Assembly: GCA_951812805.1 (NCBI GenBank)
Contig: CATOSZ010000004.1
Span: 248,001-312,000 of the forward strand
Length of the DNA: 64,000 nt
Source: an uncultured Alphaproteobacteria bacterium
GTDB lineage: Bacteria; Pseudomonadota; Alphaproteobacteria; GCA-2731375
Direction of reading: 5' to 3'
Below, piece by piece: positions 57,355 to 64,000 of this stretch (positions are counted from its first letter, which is position 1; each line of letters starts with the position of its first letter). Under the pieces are notes generated by a model. It was given only the letters and a program-made list of their open reading frames with translations, was not told where the DNA came from and did no database searches. The position numbers were made by a program, and so were the translations under genes.

Positions 57355-58890
57355 ATGCTTCTGAGTTTCGACGCATTCGAAATCGACGATACCCGGTTCG
57401 AGTTGCGCCACGACGGCGAACCCGTGCCGGTGGAGCCGCTGGTCTTCGACCTGATCCTCTATCTCGCGCGCAACGCCGACCGGGTCGTCGGCCGCCAGGA
57501 GATCGTCGAGCACGTCTGGCAGGGGCGGATCGTCTCCGATGCGACGATTTCCGGCTGCCTCAAGTCCGCGCGCCGCGCGCTGGGCGACGACGGCAAGACG
57601 CAGGAACGCATCCGCACGGTACGCGGTCGGGGCTTCTATTTCGTCGGCGGTGAGAGGCCGGATGCCCCGCCCGCCCCCCTCCCCGTCATGCCCGAGCGTC
57701 CGGCTGAGCGGCCCGTCATCGCCGTCATGCCGTTCGAAAATCTCGGCGGTGGGCTCGAGGAATATTTCTCCGACGGCCTGGCGGAAGATCTGATCACCAG
57801 CCTGTCCCGCTTCCGCGAACTTCAGGTCATCGCCCGCACCTCGACCTTCCGGTTCCGCGGCCAGGACCTCGACCTGACGTTGCTGCGGGCCGAATTGAAC
57901 CCGCATTATGTCGTCGAGGGCAGTGTCAGGCGGCGCGGCGGCCGGGTCCGCCTGTCGGTCCGGCTGATCGACGCTGGGACCGGCACCCATGTCTGGGCGG
58001 ACAACTTCGACCACGAGCTGGAAGATATTCTGCTTCTCCAGGACGAGCTGGTCCGCACCGTCGCCGCGATCCTCGGCGTGCAGGTGCAGGACGTGGGCCT
58101 GCAAAAATCGCTATCGAAAGGGCCGGCGGAGTTGAACGCCTATGATTTGGTGCTGCGGGCCCGGCGCTATACCCGGACGCTCTTGGCCCCGGACCACGCG
58201 GAGGCACGCGACCTGCTCGAGGCCGCGATCGTCCAGGACCCGAACAGCTCCGATGCGCATGCGTTGCTGTGCAACGTCTACCTGGCGGAGTACCGCTTCG
58301 AGCTCAATCCCCGCCCGGATCCGATCCTCCGCGCCCTGGCCATGGCGCAGCGGGCGACGGAACTCGATCCCCAGAACGCCTATGCGCGCCTCTGGCTGGC
58401 AATCACGCATTTCTTTCGCCACGAGAACGACCTGTTCCACGCCGAGGCGGAGCGCGCCCTGCTGTTGAACCCGAACGATCCCGAGATCCTGGCCGACGCC
58501 GGTCACTACTATGCCTTCATGGGCGAGTTCGAGCGCGGAATCGAGCTCTCCGGCCAGGCGCGCCGGCTCAATCCGTTTCACCCGAGCTGGTATCATTTCA
58601 GCTTCGCGCGTTACCACTTCGCGCGCCGCGACTATGCCAAGGCGCTTACCGATCTCGCCCGCATCGATATGCCTGAATTCTATTGGACGCATATCCTTGG
58701 CGCCGCCGCGCTCGGCCAGCTTGGCGATTCGGAAGCCGGAACCGCGCTTGGCCGCGTCTTCGAGCTGCTTCCCGACTGCGACATCCGCCAGCAGCTGCAA
58801 CACTGGAACGCGGCACCGGACGACCTCGAACACTTGATGGAGGGGATCGACAAGGCCTCTCAGCCGAGCCAGACGCCGCGAAAGTCATGA
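57355..58890 (+). CDS. CadC-like winged-helix regulator with TolB-like and TPR domains
   Basis: A 511-residue protein. Residues 1-98 are an OmpR/PhoB-type winged helix (VEPLVFDLILYLARNADRVV; RTVRGRGFYFVG). Residues about 118-250 resemble the FlgO/TolB-like domain found in CadC-type and class III cyclase regulators (VIAVMPFENLGGGLEEYFSD; DGLAEDLITSLSRFRELQVI). The remainder is TPR-like (AMAQRATELDPQNAYARLWL; ERALLLNPNDPEILADAGHY). No membrane helix is evident, so it is likely cytoplasmic. The end overlaps the convergent binding-protein gene by 31 bases. It may regulate the neighbouring ABC binding-protein gene; that is inference. Confidence 0.85.
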   Translation: MLLSFDAFEIDDTRFELRHDGEPVPVEPLVFDLILYLARNADRVVGRQEIVEHVWQGRIVSDATISGCLKSARRALGDDGKTQERIRTVRGRGFYFVGGERPDAPPAPLPVMPERPAERPVIAVMPFENLGGGLEEYFSDGLAEDLITSLSRFRELQVIARTSTFRFRGQDLDLTLLRAELNPHYVVEGSVRRRGGRVRLSVRLIDAGTGTHVWADNFDHELEDILLLQDELVRTVAAILGVQVQDVGLQKSLSKGPAELNAYDLVLRARRYTRTLLAPDHAEARDLLEAAIVQDPNSSDAHALLCNVYLAEYRFELNPRPDPILRALAMAQRATELDPQNAYARLWLAITHFFRHENDLFHAEAERALLLNPNDPEILADAGHYYAFMGEFERGIELSGQARRLNPFHPSWYHFSFARYHFARRDYAKALTDLARIDMPEFYWTHILGAAALGQLGDSEAGTALGRVFELLPDCDIRQQLQHWNAAPDDLEHLMEGIDKASQPSQTPRKS

Positions 58891-60545
58891 TAGAAGGTCG
58901 GGTGGGCCGTGTAGCCCTTCACCCGTTCATGGGTCGCCGAGAAGACGGACCGCCAGAGCGGCTGCACGATCACCGCATCGTTCTGCAGGATCCGCTCGAC
59001 CGCCTCCATCTTGCGCCGCCGCTCGACGATATCGAGCGTCGCGCTCGCCTCGTCGAGGGCGCGGTCGAAGTCGGGATTGGCATAGTGGCTCTCGTTCCAG
59101 GGCACGCCGCCGCGGTAGCCGAGATCCAGCGCCATCACGCCGAGCGGGCGGTGCGTCCACGACGTCAGCCCGAACGCCGTCTTCTCCCAGACGTCCCAAT
59201 AGCTCGTCCCCGGCATGAGGTTGAGCGCGAGCTCGATCCCCACCGGCGCCAACTGCGCCTTCAACTCGGCCATTGCCGTCTCGTGCCAGGCCTCGGCCTG
59301 GCCGAGGTCGATCGACAGGCGTAGCCGCTCGCCGTACCCCGCCTCGGCCAGCAGGCGCCTGGCCTTCGCCGGGTCGGGGCGCAGCGGCGGCAGCTTGAAA
59401 TACTCCGGGTGGATCGGCGCGACGTGATGGTCTTCCCCCGGCGCGCCGCGGCCCCGGTAGGCGACTTCCAGGATGCGTCGGCGATCCACCGCCGCCTGGA
59501 TCGCGCGGCGCAGCAGCGGATTGTCGAACGGCTCGCGGCTGATCTGCATGCGGGCGACGGCGGTCTGCGCCGTGACCGTCTCGTTGATCGACAGGCCAGC
59601 GACCTTTTCGACCAGTTCGATCTGTCCGATGTCGACGTCGCTCACCATGTCGACCTCGCCGGCGATCAGGGCGTAGAGGCGGGCCGCGGGATCGTCGCCA
59701 TGGTCGATATAGGTAATGCCGTCGAGCTTCACCGGCGTGCCCCAGTAGGCACCGTCGGCGCGCCGGCGGACGGAGAAGCGCTCCCCCTCCCGATGCTCCA
59801 CGAGTTCGAAGGGGCCGGTGCCGATGGGATGGCGGGCAAAGTCGCCGCCCATCTCGACGAAGCGGCGGTGCAGGATCGCCGCGGGGTAGTTGTAGAAATT
59901 CTCCGGGATCGCCAGCGAGGGCCGCGAGAGATGCAGGCGCACCGTATGGGCATCCAATTTCTCGACGGCGCCGGACACCATGCGCTTTTCGATCAACGGC
60001 GTGCCTTCGCCGTCCGACTTGCCCGTATCGACGTCTTCCATCATCGCCGAGAACAGGCCTGCGTTGGACGAGCCGGTCGCCGGATCCAGCCAGCGTTCGA
60101 TATTTGCCACCACGTCGTCGGCGCCGAAGTCGTCGCCGTTCGACCAGGTCACGCCCCGGCGCAGATGGAAGGTCCAGGTCTTCAGGTCGGGCGAGACCTC
60201 CCAACGCTCCGCCAGATAGGGCCGGGTGATGTTGTCGGCGCCGGTGACCGTCAGATACTCGACGATGTGGCGGGTGAGGTTGCCGGCTTCCGGCCAGTCG
60301 AAGCGCGCGGGATCGGTGATCGCCTGCACCCGGTGGGAACAGCGCAGGATGCCACCGCTGCCGGCCGGGGTCGGGGTTTGGGCACGCGTCGGCTGAGCGC
60401 CGATCAGCGCGTGCGCGCCGGCCACCGACAGGCCGAGCAGCGTTGCCAGGCGTAGGAATTCGCGTCGTCCGACGTCGCCCCGGCGGTATGAATCGAGGGC
60501 TTCGGGGATATAGGGATGGATGGAACCCCTCCCCTGCTGACGCAT
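58860..60545 (-). CDS. ABC transporter substrate-binding protein, peptide/nickel (SBP_bac_5) family
   Basis: A 561-residue periplasmic binding protein with a Tat-like leader: GRREFLRLATLLGLSVAGAH at about residues 25-44. Family features: YLAERWEVSPDLKTWTFHLR, RRGVTWSNGDDFGADDVVAN, AAILHRRFVEMGGDFARHPI and GTGPFELVEHREGE. It would bind oligopeptides or similar for an ABC importer, but no permease or ATPase gene lies beside it. ATG 60545 follows GGGAGCG; a 13-residue extension lacks a site. Overlaps the convergent regulator gene by 31 bases. Confidence 0.9.
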   Translation of the reverse strand: MRQQGRGSIHPYIPEALDSYRRGDVGRREFLRLATLLGLSVAGAHALIGAQPTRAQTPTPAGSGGILRCSHRVQAITDPARFDWPEAGNLTRHIVEYLTVTGADNITRPYLAERWEVSPDLKTWTFHLRRGVTWSNGDDFGADDVVANIERWLDPATGSSNAGLFSAMMEDVDTGKSDGEGTPLIEKRMVSGAVEKLDAHTVRLHLSRPSLAIPENFYNYPAAILHRRFVEMGGDFARHPIGTGPFELVEHREGERFSVRRRADGAYWGTPVKLDGITYIDHGDDPAARLYALIAGEVDMVSDVDIGQIELVEKVAGLSINETVTAQTAVARMQISREPFDNPLLRRAIQAAVDRRRILEVAYRGRGAPGEDHHVAPIHPEYFKLPPLRPDPAKARRLLAEAGYGERLRLSIDLGQAEAWHETAMAELKAQLAPVGIELALNLMPGTSYWDVWEKTAFGLTSWTHRPLGVMALDLGYRGGVPWNESHYANPDFDRALDEASATLDIVERRRKMEAVERILQNDAVIVQPLWRSVFSATHERVKGYTAHPTFYHDFRGVWLG

Positions 60546-60691
60546 TGCGAAACGCTCCCATCCCGCCGTTGACCCGAGCCTCATGTTTGGAGCCGAGGGG
60601 CGGCCCTGTCAATGACGTCAAGAGCCGCATATCGGCAATGGTTGCACCGCCTTGCCCTATGCGGGATGCTGGCGGCGGAGGCTGAAGACCA

Positions 60692-61777
60692 ATGGATGTG
60701 GCGAGGACCGATAAATTCGCCGACCGCCCCGCACCTTCCGCTTCGAAGGCGGCGCGCGGCAGGGGCGGTTCGGATCGGCGGGGGCGTTTTGCCCACACCT
60801 ATGCCGCCCTCGACCTCGGTACGAACAACTGCCGATTACTGGTCGCGCGGCCGACCCGGCGCGGCTTTCGCGTCATCGACGCCTTCAGCCGCATCGTCCG
60901 CCTCGGCGAAGGAATCGGCGCGAGTGGCCGGATCTCGGAGGCGGCAATGGATCGCACGGTGCAAGCCCTCGCGGTCTGCGCCCGCAAGATCCGCCGCCAC
61001 GATGTCGGCCGGGCCCGTTTGGTGGCGACCGAGGCCTGCCGGCAGGCAGAAAACTGCGCCGAATTCCTGGACCGCGTGCGCCACGAGACCGGCCTGGAGT
61101 TGGAGATCATCTCCAGCGACGAGGAAGCCCGCCTCGCGGTGTCCGGCTGCCTGCCGCTGATTTCGCGGCGCGCCGGCATGGCCCTGGTGTTCGATATCGG
61201 TGGCGGCAGCACCGAGTTGATCCAACTCGACCGCCGCACCAAGCCGAGCCGGCTGGCCACCCTCTCTCTTCCCATGGGTGTCGTGACCTTGGCGGAACGG
61301 CACGGCGGCGACAGAATCTCGGCCGACGTCTACGAGCGCATGATCGACGAGGTGACGGCGAAGCTGCGGAACTTCGAGGCCCATGACGAGTTGGTCGAGG
61401 CGATCGAGCGCCACGACGTGCAGATGATCGGCACCTCCGGCACGGTGACCACCCTCGCCGGCATCCACCTGGAACTCGAACGCTACGATCGCAACCGGGT
61501 CGACGGTGTCTGGCTCGGCTTTGCACAAGCCCTCGGCGTCGCTGCCCGCCTGCGCGGGATGAGCTACGACGAACGCGCGACCCATCCTTGCATCGGCCCC
61601 GACCGGGCCGATCTCGTGGTCGCCGGCTGCGCCATTCTGGAGGCGATCTGCCGCGCCTGGCCGGTGGGCGATCTGCGGGTCGCCGACCGCGGCATTCGCG
61701 AGGGCCTGCTGCAAGGCCTGATGCGACGCGCCGACCGCGAGGCGCGCCGGGCCCGCCCGGGCGCCGACGAAGGCTAG
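60692..61777 (+). CDS. Exopolyphosphatase/pppGpp phosphatase (Ppx/GppA family)
   Basis: A 361-residue actin-like ATPase-fold phosphatase. AALDLGTNNCRLLVARPTRR near residue 38 is the first phosphate loop (GTNNCR), ATEACRQAEN the second, and VFDIGGGSTELIQL plus IGTSGTVTTLAGI complete the active site. It hydrolyses polyphosphate and/or pppGpp. It has only the N-terminal Ppx/GppA domain, without the HD domain of longer homologues. A basic N-terminal tail of about 35 residues precedes the domain. rlmE follows after six bases, so the pair is an operon. Confidence 0.9.
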   Translation: MDVARTDKFADRPAPSASKAARGRGGSDRRGRFAHTYAALDLGTNNCRLLVARPTRRGFRVIDAFSRIVRLGEGIGASGRISEAAMDRTVQALAVCARKIRRHDVGRARLVATEACRQAENCAEFLDRVRHETGLELEIISSDEEARLAVSGCLPLISRRAGMALVFDIGGGSTELIQLDRRTKPSRLATLSLPMGVVTLAERHGGDRISADVYERMIDEVTAKLRNFEAHDELVEAIERHDVQMIGTSGTVTTLAGIHLELERYDRNRVDGVWLGFAQALGVAARLRGMSYDERATHPCIGPDRADLVVAGCAILEAICRAWPVGDLRVADRGIREGLLQGLMRRADREARRARPGADEG

Positions 61778-61783
61778 CTCGCG

Positions 61784-62506
61784 ATGGCGAAATCTCCCCG
61801 ATCCACTTCCGCCAGCGGGCGCGGCGCGTCCAAGGTTCGCGTACGCACCGCGCGGGGCCGCAAGGTCGGTTCGACCCGCTGGCTGGAGCGTCAGCTGAAC
61901 GATCCCTATGTCCGCGCCGCCCGGGTCGAGGGCTATCGCAGCCGCGCCGCCTTCAAGCTGCTGGAGCTGGACGAGAAGCATCGCCTGTTGCGGCGGGGGT
62001 TGAACGTGCTCGACCTCGGCGCGGCGCCGGGGGGCTGGAGCCAGATCGCGGCCCCCCGCATCGGTGCCGGCGAGGCCGGCGGCGGCCGGCTGCTCTCCCT
62101 CGATATTCTGGACATGCCGGCGGTGCCCGGCGGCGATGTGCTGATCGGCGACATCTTCGAGGATGACGTGATCGCCGAGGTCCGGCGCCGCTTCCCCGCC
62201 GGCGTCGACCTGGTGTTGAGCGACATGGCGCCCTCGGCCACCGGCCACAAGGCAACGGACCACCTGCGCATCCTCGCCCTGGTCGAAGCGGCCGCCCTCC
62301 TTGCCGAGGAACTGCTGGCACCGGGCGGCACTTTCATCGCCAAGGTCTGGCAGGGCGGCACGGAGAGCGACCTGCTCGCCCATCTCAAGCGCTGCTTCCG
62401 CCAGGTCCGCCATGTCAAACCGCCGGCGAGCCGCAAGGAGAGCGCCGAGATCTATTTGCTGGCGACCGGGTTTCGGGGCGAGGGCCTTCCGCCGGACGAG
62501 GCATGA
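61784..62506 (+). CDS. rlmE: 23S rRNA (uridine2552-2'-O)-methyltransferase
   Basis: A 240-residue FtsJ/RrmJ methyltransferase that modifies Um2552 in the 23S A-loop during 50S maturation. SAM motif VLDLGAAPGGWSQIAAPRIG; the K-D-K-E tetrad is seen as RAAFKLLEL, LVLSDMAPSATG, FIAKVWQGG and RKESAEIYLLA. A Ser/Arg/Lys-rich N-terminal tail (about 30 residues) is longer than in enteric RlmE. Six bases after the gppA stop, a common pairing in Alphaproteobacteria. Confidence 0.93.
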   Translation: MAKSPRSTSASGRGASKVRVRTARGRKVGSTRWLERQLNDPYVRAARVEGYRSRAAFKLLELDEKHRLLRRGLNVLDLGAAPGGWSQIAAPRIGAGEAGGGRLLSLDILDMPAVPGGDVLIGDIFEDDVIAEVRRRFPAGVDLVLSDMAPSATGHKATDHLRILALVEAAALLAEELLAPGGTFIAKVWQGGTESDLLAHLKRCFRQVRHVKPPASRKESAEIYLLATGFRGEGLPPDEA

Positions 62507-62552
62507 TGCTATCCCCTCCCCGCACCCCCAAACGCGAGGGAGGAGAGCCCTG

Positions 62553-63251
62553 ATGCACCCAGCCGAGGCAAGCCGTGAGGATCCGGTTCGCGACGTCCAT
62601 CTGCAGCCGACCACGTTGATCGATTCCGAACACCCGGAGATCGTCGCCTTCACCCGCGCCAATGCCGGCAGCGGCGACGACACAGCCCGCGCGATCAGCC
62701 TCTACTACGCGGTCCGCGACGGCTTTCGCTACGACCCCTACCGGGTGGTCATGGAAGCGGACCATTTCCGCGCCAGCGCCTGCATCGAGCGCGGCTACGG
62801 CTTCTGCATCACCAAGGCGGCGCTGATGACCGCCTGCCTGCGCGCGGACGGCATCCCGGCCCGCATGGGCTTCGGCGACGTCCGCAACCACCTGGCGACG
62901 GAACGGCTGCTGGAGTTCAACTCCGGCGACCTCTTCGCCTTCCACGGCTATGCCGACGTCAAGCTGGGCGCCCGCTGGGTCAAGGCGACGCCGGCCTTCA
63001 ACCTCGAGCTCTGCGAGAAGTTCGGCGTCAAGACGCTGGAGTTCGACGGCGTCGAGGACTCGGTCTTCCACCCCTACGACATGGCCGGCCGCCGGCACAT
63101 GGAATATGTCCGCGACCGCGGCGTCTTCGACGACCTGCCCTACGACGAGATCGAGGCGGCGTTCCGCGAACATCATCCCGGCCTCTTCACCGAGACGGAC
63201 GACGGCGACTTCTACGCGGACGCGGCGGCGGAGGCGGAGCGGGATGGTTGA
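62553..63251 (+). CDS. Transglutaminase-like cysteine protease-fold protein
   Basis: A 232-residue transglutaminase-like domain protein. The catalytic Cys is in IERGYGFCITKAALMTACLR, followed by ARMGFGDVRNHLA, the His in LFAFHGYADVKLGARWVKA, and the Asp in the strand TPAFNLELCEK (TP-x-F-N/D type). Typical substrates are peptides or amides. ATG 62553 follows GGGAGGAGAG. No signal peptide, so cytoplasmic. It is 46 bases after rlmE but with its own ribosome site; co-transcription is possible. Last gene before the composition change. Confidence 0.82.
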   Translation: MHPAEASREDPVRDVHLQPTTLIDSEHPEIVAFTRANAGSGDDTARAISLYYAVRDGFRYDPYRVVMEADHFRASACIERGYGFCITKAALMTACLRADGIPARMGFGDVRNHLATERLLEFNSGDLFAFHGYADVKLGARWVKATPAFNLELCEKFGVKTLEFDGVEDSVFHPYDMAGRRHMEYVRDRGVFDDLPYDEIEAAFREHHPGLFTETDDGDFYADAAAEAERDG

Positions 63252-63356
63252 TCGCACCGTTCGAACTTTGTAGCGGCGATCAGACGTATCCTTCTAACCG
63301 ACTTTCAAGATCATTACTTTCTATGGTAGTATTACTAATGGCGGTCGAATTGGACC

Positions 63357-64000
63357 GTGCGGCATGGAGACGAACCCCTGCCCCATGTTCTCAGCCTTAT
63401 AACTACCTTGGCTATGCTGGCGATTTTCTTTTCGGTGATTGCGCCTCTTGGTCGAGGACTACATTGGGGCTTCGCCATTCTCCTCTTTTGCCCGCTATGG
63501 CGCATTTGCCATCTCTATCTTGCTGGGAGAATTCTGGAATATGGTCCCGGCTGGAAGAGACGGGCTTTCGTCATTCTTGGCATTGTCGGCGTCCTGAATC
63601 TCGGCTTGCCTGGCCTGGCATCCCTTCAAGATGGCGACTGGAGCTGGGTTGGCCTCCAGGTCATGGGTTTTACATTCAGTTCTATTTTTCTATTTCTCGT
63701 TATTTCCGAGTGGCACCGGTTTGGGAAATCGGCAAACAATGTCGAGAGAGAAGGCCTAGTCCCAGCGTCAACTCGTTTTCAGGGCCTCTATGAGGGCTGT
63801 CGATACAGCGTATTCATGACCGCAATATTTGTTTTTATTTGGGAAATTGCAAGCGATCTCCCGGGAATTGTCCCGGTAGTGTTCCTGCTGCCTTCCCTAT
63901 GGCGGATGACCATGAAGCTGACGCCGGTTGTTGACGTCGATTATTACCATGCGTGGGGAACAAAGCTATCCTTTAGCTTGGGCGCGACGGCATTTGTCGC
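63357..64000 (+). CDS. Multi-pass membrane protein, incomplete at the right edge
   Basis: A frame open from GTG 63357 to the window end (214 codons, no stop) encodes hydrophobic segments such as LTTLATLAMLAIFFSVIAPL-like residues near 12-30, WGFAILLFCPLWRICHLYLA, AFVILGIVGVLNLGLPGLAS, GFTFSSIFLFLVISEW and YSVFMTAIFVFIW, so at least four to five membrane helices. I do not recognise the family. ATG 63414 is an alternative start. Base composition is clearly lower in GC than the preceding 63 kb, and the 100 bases upstream contain no other gene, so it may belong to an acquired segment. A shorter frame at 63248-63793 in another phase is not convincing. Confidence 0.55.
   Translation, partial: MRHGDEPLPHVLSLITTLAMLAIFFSVIAPLGRGLHWGFAILLFCPLWRICHLYLAGRILEYGPGWKRRAFVILGIVGVLNLGLPGLASLQDGDWSWVGLQVMGFTFSSIFLFLVISEWHRFGKSANNVEREGLVPASTRFQGLYEGCRYSVFMTAIFVFIWEIASDLPGIVPVVFLLPSLWRMTMKLTPVVDVDYYHAWGTKLSFSLGATAFV

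Noticed and set aside
63248..63793. 181-codon frame at the right end
   Set aside because: Its translation has no structure, while another frame in the same stretch encodes clear membrane helices through to the window end.
1..64000. tRNA, rRNA, CRISPR or prophage
   Set aside because: No cloverleaf, rRNA motif, regularly spaced repeat or phage structural gene was recognised on either strand by eye; a covariance search could still find a small RNA.

Overview
This is a 64 kb, gene-dense, high-GC stretch that looks like the chromosome of an alphaproteobacterium, probably Rhodospirillales-like. The basis is gene content: ftsE-ftsX coupled to ydcF and plsC and divergent from an MJ0042/DUF3426 zinc-ribbon gene, a class II (B12-dependent) ribonucleotide reductase, a Ppx/GppA-rlmE pair, several TRAP transporters, and many SDR, acyl-CoA and NIPSNAP enzymes. 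The genus cannot be named from sequence alone. No rRNA, tRNA or CRISPR was recognised.

Layout. 0-4.4 kb: a cut-off FitA-like antitoxin; a four-gene leftward catabolic operon (NIPSNAP, intradiol dioxygenase, acetamidase/formamidase, LLM flavin monooxygenase); a divergent PEP-mutase/isocitrate-lyase-family gene. 4.7-11.6 kb: a leftward operon dctQ-dctM-dctP-hyuA-hyuB, a TRAP importer tied to a hydantoinase/oxoprolinase, with a strong hairpin after dctP. 11.7-17.5 kb: mixed small enzymes, a TRAP Q-M pair lacking a binding protein, and a 70-bp inverted-repeat element. 17.6-24.7 kb: a DUF4430 secreted protein, then the nickel-pincer cofactor genes larC-larE-larB behind two tandem SDR paralogues and nrdJ. 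25-31 kb: plsC, ydcF, ftsX, ftsE, a zinc-ribbon protein and a GGDEF-EAL protein. 31-38 kb: methyltransferase, STT3-like membrane glycosyltransferase, hydrolase, Rieske oxygenase and small exported proteins. 38.3-40.5 kb: a peroxiredoxin-like gene with an in-frame TGA, read here as selenocysteine, beside the transhydrogenase sthA. 40.6-56 kb: psuG with phosphohexomutase, J-domain and VWA proteins, MFS pump, phosphodiesterase, acyl-CoA ligase, an orphan Flp pilin and more SDRs. 56.2-57.3 kb: a complete IS481-type element with 5-bp target duplication. 57.3-63.3 kb: CadC-like regulator, peptide-type ABC binding protein, gppA-rlmE and a transglutaminase-like gene. From about 63.26 kb the base composition falls and a membrane-protein gene runs off the end.

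Main discovery candidate. The 38364-39011 gene is uninterrupted except for one TGA exactly where the first cysteine of the family's W-C-P-Y-C redox motif should be, giving U-P-Y-C. A hairpin immediately downstream has the geometry expected of a bacterial SECIS. This makes it a probable selenoprotein that standard gene calling would split into two hypothetical fragments. Other points: a perfect 22-bp-arm palindrome translated inside the IS481 transposase, an RBS-sequestering leader hairpin in the same element, DnaA-box-like sites upstream of nrdJ, and a nickel-pincer operon without its racemase. All function assignments rest on motif reading; no database search was possible.
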